NCBI GenBank assembly: GCA_002428265.1
Contig: DIUR01000023.1
Coordinates: forward strand, 62,001-126,000
Direction of reading: 5' to 3'
DNA from: Bacteriovoracaceae bacterium UBA6153
Lineage (GTDB): Bacteria; Bdellovibrionota; Bacteriovoracia; Bacteriovoracales; Bacteriovoracaceae
Length of the DNA stretch: 64,000 nt
Of this stretch, positions 15,008 through 23,400 are shown piece by piece. Under the pieces are notes generated by a model. That model saw only the letters and a list, made by a program, of their open reading frames with translations, ran no database searches and had not been told where the DNA came from. Position 1 is the stretch's first letter. The number at the start of each line of letters is the position of its first letter. Both the position numbers and the translations under genes were made by a program.

Positions 15008-15619
15008 GTGAAAAAATTAGTTCTAGCTACATCTATGATGATGGCATTTACAGGCGCAGTACAAGCAGCAGACGGAGCAGGTTTATTCGTTGAACCGATG
15101 CTTACTTGGGAAAGAGGTCGCGGAGATGTAAATTTCCCATCACCAATTGATAGTGCAGAAACAGAAATGGATGGTTTCGGTGTTGGTGCAAGAGTTGGTT
15201 TCCATGTAATGGATTCAATCTTTTTAGCAGCAGACGCTCGTTACTCACTTCCAACTTTTAAAGATAACAAACTTAATCAAGACGTTGATGCAAAAGCATG
15301 GAACGTAGGCCCTGTTGTTGGTTTTCAAATGCCGACACCACTTGGTGTTCGTGTTTGGGCCGGATGGGTTGTCGCTGGTGAGGTTGATCCTGATAAAGGA
15401 CAAAATGTTAAAGAAAGATTTGAAAGTGGTTCAGGGTACAGAGTTGGTGCCGGTATAAAATTAGCAATGGTGAGCTTAAATGCAGAGTACCAGAAAATTA
15501 CATACGACAATACAAGACTTGAAGAAGTTGGTGTTTTTACACCGAACTATTCAAGAGGAGATGTTGAGTACAAAAATGAATCGATGGTTTTAAGTGTTAG
15601 TTTTCCAATCACTATCTAA
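15008..15619 (+). CDS. Outer-membrane beta-barrel protein (OmpW/OmpX-size)
   Basis: 203 residues with a GTG start, fixed by GGAGG six bases upstream. Signal peptide MKKLVLATSMMMAFTGAVQA. The mature part alternates polar and aromatic residues in eight predicted strands and ends in a strand closing with aliphatic residues (SMVLSVSFPITI), as in small eight-stranded barrels of the OMP_b-brl group. Followed by a terminator, so part of the operon's transcripts end here. Confidence 0.8.
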   Translation: MKKLVLATSMMMAFTGAVQAADGAGLFVEPMLTWERGRGDVNFPSPIDSAETEMDGFGVGARVGFHVMDSIFLAADARYSLPTFKDNKLNQDVDAKAWNVGPVVGFQMPTPLGVRVWAGWVVAGEVDPDKGQNVKERFESGSGYRVGAGIKLAMVSLNAEYQKITYDNTRLEEVGVFTPNYSRGDVEYKNESMVLSVSFPITI

Positions 15620-15634
15620 CTTTAAAGAATTTTC

Positions 15635-15665
15635 AGAAGCCTCGATAGATTTCGAGGCTTCTTTT
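15635..15665 (+). terminator. Terminator after the beta-barrel gene
   Basis: An 11-bp stem AGAAGCCTCGA / TCGAGGCTTCT with a six-base loop, followed by TTTATAT. Confidence 0.88.
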
Positions 15666-15693
15666 ATATGAATAAAAATTAATAGGGGAAATT

Positions 15694-16050
15694 ATGAAAA
15701 CTTTACTTTTAACACTTACTATCGCAGCAACTTTTGTATCAACAGGTGCATTCGCAAAACAAGAAGCGACTCCTAATCCTAGAGTTGTTTCTCAAGAGGA
15801 ACAAATTACGGCCGGTGATCAGTCTAATAAACCAGCTGATCTTGCCATGGTTAAAAAAATTCGTCAGGAACTTATGAAAGATGACACTCTTTCAACTAAA
15901 GCTAAAAACGTAAAGGTTATCGTTTTAAATAACGGCATAACTTTAAAAGGGCCAGTGAATACAGATATGGAAAGAGAAGCAATTCTTAAACATGCTTATA
16001 CAACGGCACCAAAACATAAAATTTACAACCAAATAAGTGTTGTTAAATAA
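15694..16050 (+). CDS. Periplasmic BON-domain protein
   Basis: 118 residues: a signal peptide cut after AFA, a short polar linker, then one BON domain (about residues 52-118), with MVKKIRQELMKDDTLSTKAKNV forming the helix and VKVIVLNNGITLKGPVNTDMEREAI the Gly-containing strand-turn-strand. BON proteins (OsmY, DolP) act in osmotic stress and outer-membrane lipid homeostasis. AGGGGA ribosome site. Its transcript may read through from the operon starting at 14479. Confidence 0.85.
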   Translation: MKTLLLTLTIAATFVSTGAFAKQEATPNPRVVSQEEQITAGDQSNKPADLAMVKKIRQELMKDDTLSTKAKNVKVIVLNNGITLKGPVNTDMEREAILKHAYTTAPKHKIYNQISVVK

Positions 16051-16065
16051 TTCAAGGAGAAGAAG

Positions 16066-16599
16066 ATGAAAACTATGGGCCATGATGGAAAAAATGTATC
16101 TGTATTCGGAATTTTTGATACTCGTACATCTACAGAAAATGCAGTTGAACGTCTGAAAACTTCGGGATTCAGAATGACAGATATTTCGGTTCTAATGCCG
16201 GATAAAAATAGCACGCGTGAGTTCGCTCATGAAAAGCATACAAAAGCTCCAGAAGGTGCTGCTGCAGGTGCCGGAACAGGTGCTGTTGTAGGTGGAACTC
16301 TTGGATGGTTAGCAGGTATGGGAGCATTGGCAATTCCTGGTATCGGACCTCTAGTGGCAGCCGGCCCAATTATGGCGGCTATTGCAGGTGCTGGTGCAGG
16401 TGGAGCTGTTGGTGGTGTTAGTGGAGCACTTGTGGGTCTAGGTATCCCTGAGTATGAGGCTAAAAGATATGAAGGCTCAGTAAAAGATGGAGGAATTCTT
16501 CTTTCGGTTCACTGTGACACTTCAGACTCTATCAAGTCAGCAAAACAATTATTAGAAGTAACAGGTGCTCACGATATCGCTTCATCAACTGAAGCATAA
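16066..16599 (+). CDS. General-stress glycine-zipper membrane protein
   Basis: 177 residues. The N-terminal domain (about 10-45) resembles general stress proteins of the GSP17M/YflT kind (VFGIFDTRTSTENAVERL, TDISVLMPD). A long Gly/Ala-rich membrane-insertable core follows (about 65-130, repeated GAGTGAVVGG / GAGAGGAVGG motifs, two hydrophobic spans), then a C-terminal domain (GGILLSVHCDTSDSIKSAKQLL). The layout matches a common proteobacterial osmotic- or cold-stress family of unknown mechanism. AAGGAGAAG ribosome site; 15 bp after the BON gene. Confidence 0.75.
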   Translation: MKTMGHDGKNVSVFGIFDTRTSTENAVERLKTSGFRMTDISVLMPDKNSTREFAHEKHTKAPEGAAAGAGTGAVVGGTLGWLAGMGALAIPGIGPLVAAGPIMAAIAGAGAGGAVGGVSGALVGLGIPEYEAKRYEGSVKDGGILLSVHCDTSDSIKSAKQLLEVTGAHDIASSTEA

Positions 16600-16630
16600 G
16601 TGGCATTCAAATAAATTTAAGGGAGTAACT

Positions 16631-16768
16631 ATGAAGCTGTTCAAGAGAAAATCGGATCTACTAATTGATAACGTCAACGGAAAAGTTGGTGTGCCAATCT
16701 TAATGTGGTTTTTAGGCGTACCAGGTTTTGTCTGTGTACTAGCATGGTTATTTTTCTTTAGAGGCTAA
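16631..16768 (+). CDS. Small single-span membrane protein
   Basis: 45 residues: a basic cytoplasmic start (MKLFKRKSD), a short polar part, and one transmembrane helix (VPILMWFLGVPGFVCVLAWLFFF). The start is fixed by AAGGGAG seven bases upstream. Last gene of the series that begins at 14479. No function is known. Confidence 0.65.
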   Translation: MKLFKRKSDLLIDNVNGKVGVPILMWFLGVPGFVCVLAWLFFFRG

Positions 16769-16820
16769 TAAAAAATATTGGACAAGTAAGAGTTCAGTTT
16801 TTTCTTTATAGACTTTATTA

Positions 16821-16867
16821 TTTCACCGAGTCTTTGCCAGAACAAAAAGAGGCCAAAGACCCGGTGA
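16821..16867 (+). terminator. Imperfect hairpin before the YihY gene
   Basis: TTCACCG-A-GTCTTTG pairs with CAAAGAC-C-CGGTGAA (one A-C mismatch) around a 17-base loop, followed by TTTATTTATTA. It is a probable terminator of the 14479-16768 unit, or a leader structure of the next gene, whose ATG is 29 bp away. Confidence 0.6.
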
Positions 16868-16895
16868 ATTTATTTATTACAGCGAGCTAGAAATA

Positions 16896-17774
16896 ATGAC
16901 TATCTCAGCAATATCTTCCTCAATTAAACATTTTTATGTTCAAGTAAGAGATTTTATCTTTCTTATTTTAAAACATAATATCTTTTTTCATTCGTCAGCG
17001 ATGTCTTATTATGCTGCCCTTGCGATTGCTCCATTTTTACTCATTCTGCTCCAGATAGGAGCACTGCTAGGAAATAAAATTCAGACGGAGCTCATCACTC
17101 AAACATATTTCGTTATGGGGCCGGAAGTAGGAAGTATCACTGAAATGATCTTTAATAATGCTAATCAACTTATTAACCTGGCATCAATTTCTGGAATAAT
17201 AGGTGTGGCAACATTACTATTTACAGCCTCTATCTTTTTTATTCAGCTAAGATTTTCTCTTGATAGTATTTATGGACATCATGACCCGGAAGCAATTAAG
17301 CCTTTTTTTGAAGTGGTTAAGGAGAGAATTTTCTCAATGGGGTTTGTCATTGGAGCAGCAATTCTTTTTATTGCTTCGATGTTTGTTTCAAATATTATGA
17401 AATATTTTATTGGTACTGAAATAGATGATAGTATTGGCGGGCAAATTTTTTCTCTAATTTTAAGTTTTCTGATGAATATGATGATATTTACCGCCATTTA
17501 TTACTTTGCTCCTTCGAGAACACCTAAAGTCAAATCCGCCTTGATGATTTCTGTTTTTACTTCAATTGCTTTTTTGATTGGTAAAATATTATTAGGTTAT
17601 TACTTCAAAAACGTTGCACTGGGCTCTGTATATGGAGCAGCAGGGACACTTTTAGTTTTTTTAGTATGGGCATATTATTCGTCTTTCACGGTATTTTTAA
17701 GTCTCGAAGGCTACCTTTTTCTTCATCCTGAAGAAAGTGAGTCTCGGGGAAAGTTGTCCAAAATACCTGCCTGA
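16896..17774 (+). CDS. YihY/BrkB-family (UPF0761) inner-membrane protein
   Basis: 292 residues with six predicted transmembrane helices. The signature N-terminal part SAMSYYAALAIAPFLLILL and the C-terminal GAAGTLLVFLVWAYYSS...LEGYLFL are typical of the YihY/UPF0761 family (once annotated as ribonuclease BN). The molecular role is not settled; members are linked to envelope and stress phenotypes. Its setting among stress and envelope genes fits. No strong ribosome site is seen. Confidence 0.9.
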   Translation: MTISAISSSIKHFYVQVRDFIFLILKHNIFFHSSAMSYYAALAIAPFLLILLQIGALLGNKIQTELITQTYFVMGPEVGSITEMIFNNANQLINLASISGIIGVATLLFTASIFFIQLRFSLDSIYGHHDPEAIKPFFEVVKERIFSMGFVIGAAILFIASMFVSNIMKYFIGTEIDDSIGGQIFSLILSFLMNMMIFTAIYYFAPSRTPKVKSALMISVFTSIAFLIGKILLGYYFKNVALGSVYGAAGTLLVFLVWAYYSSFTVFLSLEGYLFLHPEESESRGKLSKIPA

Positions 17775-17820
17775 TATGTTCATTTCGGTTACTTATTACT
17801 CTAAAGCCCTTTGAAAATCT

Positions 17821-17836
17821 TGGCTTCAACTTTGCT
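17821..17836 (+). promoter_or_regulatory. Sigma-54 promoter of the second hemerythrin gene
   Basis: TGGCTTCAACTTTGCT: TGGC at -24, exact ten-base spacing, perfect TTTGCT at -12. A TTGTCCA heptamer lies at 17754-17760, inside the end of the YihY gene. The predicted leader is about 31 bases. Confidence 0.8.
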
Positions 17837-17877
17837 CTATAAATCATTAATAGTAAGTCTTACCTTGGAGGTCGAAG

Positions 17878-18495
17878 ATGACAACAGCAACGTTAGATGA
17901 AATTCTTCAAAACGATAAATTTAATATTACTGAAATTCTAAAAATGGATCATCGCTATTTAAAAAGCTGTATCAAGATTTTAAAAGATGACGAAGAAGAT
18001 AAAAAATTAAAACTTAAAGAGGCCAGATCATTTTTAGATGCTCTTCATAAACATTCAGAAGCAGAAAAAAAAGCAGTCTATGCTCCGATCATTAAAGTTG
18101 AGCCATTAAAGAAGATAACCATTGAGGGAGAGATTGAGCACGGGATTACAGATGCAAAAGTTAAGATGTTAACAACTGCACTTACTGGACTTCGTACTTT
18201 AAGTGATGAACTTGAAGTTGAACTTAAGGTTCTTGCTGAGTTGGTTGAGCATCACATTAAAGAAGAAGAAGAGGACATGTTTCCTAAGATGAGAAAAAAC
18301 CTCGATAACACTATTCTTAATGAAATGGGATTCCAATTCATGAAGCTTAGAGGTTTCACGGTCAGAGACTTGGAAAAATACCCGACTCTTCAGAAAGAAA
18401 TATCTGGATTGAGAAAATTTGGGACGAGACTATCGGGAAACTTTATTGCGAAAGTTCAAAAGCATGTGACTAAGTCGGCTCACCATCCTAGATAA
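17878..18495 (+). CDS. Hemerythrin-like HHE domain protein, copy 2
   Basis: 205 residues. Ligand residues are visible in LKMDHRYLKSCIK, LHKHSEAEKKAVY and LVEHHIKEEEEDMFPKM. The C-terminal extension (FTVRDLEKYPTL) is shared with the paralog at 11039. The protein carries an insert (EGEIEHGITDAKVKM) with extra acidic and His residues at the domain midpoint. GGAGG ribosome site. It likely binds a di-iron centre for O2/NO sensing or detoxification. Confidence 0.87.
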   Translation: MTTATLDEILQNDKFNITEILKMDHRYLKSCIKILKDDEEDKKLKLKEARSFLDALHKHSEAEKKAVYAPIIKVEPLKKITIEGEIEHGITDAKVKMLTTALTGLRTLSDELEVELKVLAELVEHHIKEEEEDMFPKMRKNLDNTILNEMGFQFMKLRGFTVRDLEKYPTLQKEISGLRKFGTRLSGNFIAKVQKHVTKSAHHPR

Positions 18496-18511
18496 TAAAA
18501 GGTAGGTTTAT

Positions 18512-18907
18512 ATGTCCCGGTATACATTTTTATTACTGGCATTTTTTCTTTCAATGAGTGCTTATGCTTTTAGTATAGGGCAGAGTATGAGTGGGGCTTC
18601 AATTAATCCAACTCCTATTTCTGTTGCCAATACCGGTGATGTAAAACGTGTACCGGCACAGACGGCTACTAAAAAAACATCAGCACGAACAGCTGCTGAA
18701 TTAGGAAATATAAAAGAGTCGACACTCTCGGCCCAGCAACCACCAGCACATAATAATTTGAATGATGTCACACCTGCAAGCTCTGCTACGACCACAACTA
18801 GTTGTAAAACTTATGAGGGAAAAGTGTTTGAGCAAGGGGAAGCAGGATATAACGACTGTATTAGAACGATTAAGAATGATCGTCAGGCAGACAAGACTGT
18901 TCCTTAA
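18512..18907 (+). CDS. Secreted low-complexity protein, unknown
   Basis: 131 residues: a signal peptide (MSRYTFLLLAFFLSMSAYA) followed by a Ser/Thr/Ala/Pro-rich disordered chain with a two-cysteine C-terminal segment (CKTYEGKVFEQGEAGYNDC) that could form a small loop. 16 bp after the hemerythrin gene with AAGGTAGG as ribosome site, so probably in the same sigma-54 transcript. No family was recognised. Confidence 0.65.
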   Translation: MSRYTFLLLAFFLSMSAYAFSIGQSMSGASINPTPISVANTGDVKRVPAQTATKKTSARTAAELGNIKESTLSAQQPPAHNNLNDVTPASSATTTTSCKTYEGKVFEQGEAGYNDCIRTIKNDRQADKTVP

Positions 18908-18923
18908 ATAATTAATATATCCG

Positions 18924-18996
18924 ATCTCTCATGTCGGGTGTGGGAAAACTTCTCCCTCACCCGCAGAGAGATCTCTATCAAGGTAGAATTGATAGA
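18924..18996 (+). other. Highly structured intergenic RNA element
   Basis: GATCTCTC (18924-18931) pairs with GAGAGATC (18967-18974), and inside it an 11-bp arm (18936-18946 with 18954-18964, one mismatch) forms a long two-part hairpin. A second hairpin CTATCAA / TTGATAG (18976-18982 with 18990-18996) follows directly, 11 bp before the next ATG. There is no U-tract, so this is not a simple terminator; a leader structure controlling the L,D-transpeptidase-like gene is possible. Confidence 0.5.
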
Positions 18997-19007
18997 CGAG
19001 GTATATT

Positions 19008-19775
19008 ATGCATAAACAAAAAAAACTTTTTGTCTTTTCTCTACTGATGTTTTCTTTTCAACTTCGCGCGGATTATCTTCCGTGGTCAACTATCGAAGCC
19101 AATTTTAAAAAAGAAAATCTTAATTCAAAAGCATTAAGTCATGTGAAGTGTTTTTTTGAAAAACACGAAAATACTATTTTTCAAAAAACACTTTCTAATA
19201 GTCCCGGCACAGGAAACAGATGTTCTGGAGACTCTCAAATCACTCTGGATAAAAAAAGAGTCTTTGCACTTATTGATTATACAGCTCCAAGCAATGACAG
19301 AAGAATGTTTCTTGTTGATAGGCAAACAGGAGCTATTTCTAAAATGGCCGTTGCTCACGGTAAATTTGAGGCCGGCATGTTCAATACAAGGCTTTCTGAG
19401 AACAACAATTCAGTTAAGCATGCCAGGTACTTCAGCAACGATCCTGGATCGAATGCACCTTCCAGTGGCTTTTATGTAGCGGGTGGAGAGTACGAAGGGA
19501 AGTTTGGAAGAAGCCTGGTTCTTCATGGGCTTGAAGATGGAGTCAATGACAATGCATGTGCACGCACAGTCGTTATCCATAAGCACTTGATGGTAACTAA
19601 TTCTAGGGCAGCTATTATGTCAGCTGGATGTCCTATGGTTAGTAAAAATTATATCGATCATGTCATTAATTTAATGAAAGGCTCAGATGAGATTAATGGC
19701 GGAGTTGTCTTTATTTACGGACCGAGAGAAGCAAAGTGGCAGCAAGCAACTTGCGCCGGTGATTTTAAAATTTAA
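19008..19775 (+). CDS. L,D-transpeptidase-like protein (murein YkuD_2 type)
   Basis: 255 residues with a Sec signal ending around LRA. The catalytic region (about 130-235) includes a conserved His segment (LVLHGLEDG), VVIHKHLMVTNSRA and SAGCPMVS, matching the S-x-GCP catalytic Cys motif of the YkuD_2 'murein L,D-transpeptidase catalytic domain' family. Such enzymes crosslink or modify peptidoglycan in the periplasm; in Bdellovibrio-type organisms many copies act on prey or self wall (family-level knowledge). The structured leader upstream may control it. Confidence 0.82.
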   Translation: MHKQKKLFVFSLLMFSFQLRADYLPWSTIEANFKKENLNSKALSHVKCFFEKHENTIFQKTLSNSPGTGNRCSGDSQITLDKKRVFALIDYTAPSNDRRMFLVDRQTGAISKMAVAHGKFEAGMFNTRLSENNNSVKHARYFSNDPGSNAPSSGFYVAGGEYEGKFGRSLVLHGLEDGVNDNACARTVVIHKHLMVTNSRAAIMSAGCPMVSKNYIDHVINLMKGSDEINGGVVFIYGPREAKWQQATCAGDFKI

Positions 19776-19782
19776 AATATTG

Positions 19783-19834
19783 CCCGCTAAAAAATATTTG
19801 AGTAAGTTTAAATGCACTCAAATTTTTTAGCGGG
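19783..19834 (+). promoter_or_regulatory. Long hairpin covering the ribosome site of the DUF3617 gene
   Basis: CCCGCTAAAAAAT plus ATTTGAGT (19783-19803) pair with ACTCAAAT plus TTTTTAGCGGG (19816-19834), an about 19-bp stem with one bulge and a 12-base loop. The right arm includes the GCGGGG that serves as ribosome site for the ATG at 19842, so folding would mask it. A T-run inside the stem might also let it terminate upstream transcripts. Confidence 0.55.
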
Positions 19835-19841
19835 GATCTCC

Positions 19842-20402
19842 ATGAAAAATAATATTCAAAAAAAATTCTTACTCACAGCTCTTTTATCTACACTTAGTTT
19901 TTCATCATACGCAGTCTCTAATATGAAGCCCGGTCTTTGGGAGCATTCATTTGTCATCAAAAGTGACAGTGGGAAAGTAGAAAAGGCACTGGCCGATATG
20001 AAGAAAAAATTAGCAGATATGCCTCCAGAGCAGCGCAAAATGATGGAAGAAATCATGGCCAGTAAAGGTTTGGGCATCAGCGGCAAAGGTAATAATGTAA
20101 AAGTTTGTATCTCAAAAACTCAGGCCGAAAATTTAGATATCCCACAAAATCAGGGGCAGAACTGTAAGACAGAAGTGATTGATAGAACTGACACTCATGT
20201 CAAAATGAAATTTACTTGTACTGGAGGAAGTGAAACTTCTGGGACGGGAGAGTTCACTCTAACAAGTCCGACAAGTTATACTGGAAATGCCCTCGTAAAT
20301 ACAAAAGTTAAAGGCGCGCAGGAGAGAATGGATATTGATCAGAAGGGAAAATGGCTTTCGGCCAACTGTGGAAATATCAAAGAAGTTCAGGTTAATAAAT
20401 AA
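19842..20402 (+). CDS. DUF3617-family secreted protein
   Basis: 186 residues from the ATG at 19842; an in-frame ATG 30 bp upstream lacks a ribosome site and lies inside the hairpin. Signal peptide to about residue 23. The DUF3617 features are MKPGLWEHSFVI at the mature N-terminus, a KVCISK segment with conserved Cys, QGQNCKTEV, and the closing strand GKWLSANCG. Function of the family is unknown; members are periplasmic. A Met/Lys-rich helix insertion (MKKKLADMPPEQRKMMEEIM) is common in the family. Confidence 0.85.
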   Translation: MKNNIQKKFLLTALLSTLSFSSYAVSNMKPGLWEHSFVIKSDSGKVEKALADMKKKLADMPPEQRKMMEEIMASKGLGISGKGNNVKVCISKTQAENLDIPQNQGQNCKTEVIDRTDTHVKMKFTCTGGSETSGTGEFTLTSPTSYTGNALVNTKVKGAQERMDIDQKGKWLSANCGNIKEVQVNK

Positions 20403-20451
20403 CTAAATATTCATATGACTTGGTCAGCATAATTGTGTAATTTATGATGCT

Positions 20452-23400
20452 ATGCTGGCAAGTCTAAAAAACTTCTTTTTCTTCAATGTTTCTCCTCTTG
20501 TTAAAACCGGGCAGAAAAAAATCCTCAGTTATGAAGATCTTATGCCTGTGCCCCCTGAGCTAGACCTTGATCGCTCAGAAGTTGTGCCACCACTTGATTT
20601 AACATCACAGAAAAAATTCTTAAAACAACTTCTCAAAGAAAATAAAAAACTTATTATTCGTGCCTGGTCGTTTTATACGATGGGAATCCTGGCGAGTTTA
20701 TCTACTCCCATCCTTGTTAATCAATTCATTACGAAATTAACCCTACTCCAAAATGGACAAATGAGTTTTGCTCAACTCATTCCGGTTGCTCTTGGTATTG
20801 GGATGATTGGTATTGTGATGGGAATCGGGTATCAGCATAATTTTTATGCAACCTTGAGAACAAACACACTTATTATTGCCAGGCTTAATCGCTTGCTCTT
20901 TGAACAGGCCTTAAAGCTATCTCAGCGTTCACGTCAAAGTGTGAATGTTGGAGATGTCGTCAATCACATGAGTTCAGATAGTGAATCAATTGCTGATGTT
21001 CCCATGATGATTGGGGATATGGGCTGGGCGACGATGCTTTTGACTGGTTCAGTCTCGATGCTCTTTTATTATCTGGGATGGACGGCCTTTATCGCTGTCG
21101 CCATTCTTGCTATCCTTACTCCGATCACTAGAAAGATTGCTAAAAATTTTATGCACCTTGAAGATGAGATGATGAAACAAAGAGATCATCGCGTCTCTTT
21201 AATGGGGCAGACTCTTCAGTCGATGAGGCTCGTAAAATATTTTGTTTGGGAAAAAGAAATTGCCCAGCAAATTGGCGTCGTCAGAAATGATGAAGTGGCA
21301 GCTAGAAAAAGTCTGGCAAAAGCAGAAATGCTCTCAGGGCTAAGTTTTGTTGCCGTATCAACTCTCGTGTTGTTTGTCGCTTTATGGGTACATGTTTTAA
21401 GAGGCGAGACACTGACTCCTGCACTGGTATTAACATGTGTTTCACTTTTTGGTCTTATGCAGGAACCTATCGGCCATTTGCCGGGAGTTCTCTCGAGACT
21501 TATCAATGCTTGGGTTTCTTCAAAAAGAATAATCAGCTTTTTATCTGCCGATACTGTTAATGACAGAGTTGTCACTGATGCGCGTTTTATGAACGGTGCT
21601 GATATCATTTTTGATAAAGTTGAATATGTAAGTGATAATGGAAATTTTAAACTTAAAAATTTAAACCTCTCTATTCCAAAAGGCTCAACTACCGCTATCG
21701 TTGGTGAGGTGGGTTCTGGAAAAACCACTCTGCTTCAATTAATACTTCAGGAATATAAACCAACCACTGGGGCCGTTTCAGTTTCAGTCGAAGATATTGG
21801 ATATGTTAGTCAGGAAAGCTACATCATGAACGCCACTGTTCTTGAAAACCTGGTTATGGGACTGGAGAATATTTCCGAAGAAAAAATTAAAGAGACTCTG
21901 CATTTTACTGCTATGGAGCGAGATATTTCTCATCTGCCTGGTGGGTTGATGACAGAAATCGGTGAAAAGGGCGTGAATCTTTCAGGTGGTCAAAAACAAA
22001 GACTATCGCTGGGAAGATGTTACATGCAAAATCCAGACATCATTTTACTTGATGATCCTTTGTCTGCTGTTGATGTTCACACTGAGAAATTATTAGTAGA
22101 TAATTTAATTCTTAATGCCTGGAAGAATAAAACGGTTGTTCTCACAACTCATCGACTTGAGGCCTTAGAAAAATTTGATAGAGTCATCTTTTTAAATAAA
22201 GGAGTTGTTGAGGCTGATGGAACATTGAGTGAGTTGATTCATCGTTCAGAAAATTTCAGAACATTTTATTCACACCATCTTGAAGTCAATGCGATTGAAA
22301 AAGACTCAGATATTACAGAAACCTTAAAAGGTGAAAGTAAGACGACTGAGACGAGACTGATGAGTGATGAAGATAGAGAAGAAGGGGCCGTGAAAGGGTC
22401 TCTTTACTGGGATTACGTGTTGGCATTAGGCGGAGAAGGTAAGTTCCAATACTGGAACATCTTTTTGCTTCTTATTGGTATACTTTCAATTTCAGTTTTC
22501 CCTCTCATCAATCAATGGTGGCTGAGTTATTTCACAGGTCACCCTGCAGAGATGACTGCTATTAGAGGTGTCATGATCTACGGTGCGATTGCACTGGTGA
22601 GCCTTGTTGCTCAGATGGGAAGTAAAGTTTTCTGGCTTAAAAGAGGGATTCAGGCCGGTATAGACCTGCACGATAAAATGCTGAGCTCTATTTTAAAAGC
22701 ACCAGTCAGATTTTTTGATACAACTCCGGTTGGGCGCTTATTGCAAAGATTTTCAAGAGACCTTGAGTCTGTGGATATTCAACTTCAGTGGAGTTTTGAA
22801 GCAGCAGTTTTTTCACTGTTTCAGATTATCGTCTCACTTAGTTTAATTATTTTTTCTGTGCCATTCGTATTATTGGCCATTATCCCTGTGGGATATGTTT
22901 ACTGGCAAATTCAGCTGGCCTATAGAGCTTCTGCAAGAGAAGCCAAGAGAATGGATTCGATTGCCAGGTCTCCACGTTACGCTCATTTTAAAGAAACTCT
23001 GGGTGGTCTTCCGGTCATCCGTGCTTATAAAAAGCAAGCGTGGTTTAGAGAGCAATTTTTTAATAATCTTGAAAGAAGCCAAAAGGCCTTTGTTAATAAC
23101 TTTTTATTAAACAGATGGTTTTCAATTCGTATTCCTATGATTGGTGGCCTTATCTCCGGCTCAACTGGTTTGTGTCTAATCTATAGCGTAGGCCACGGAC
23201 ATTTAACTGCGGCGACTGCCGGATTAGTCACGCTTTACTCAATGTCATTTTGGGGAGCACTTAACTGGGGAATAAGAATCCTTTCAGATTTAGAATCTCG
23301 TATGACTTCAATTGAGCGAATTAGATTCATGACTCAGATATCTCCAGAAAAATTATTTGTGACTGAAGCGGCTTGTGCTGTTGATGATAACTGGCCTTCT

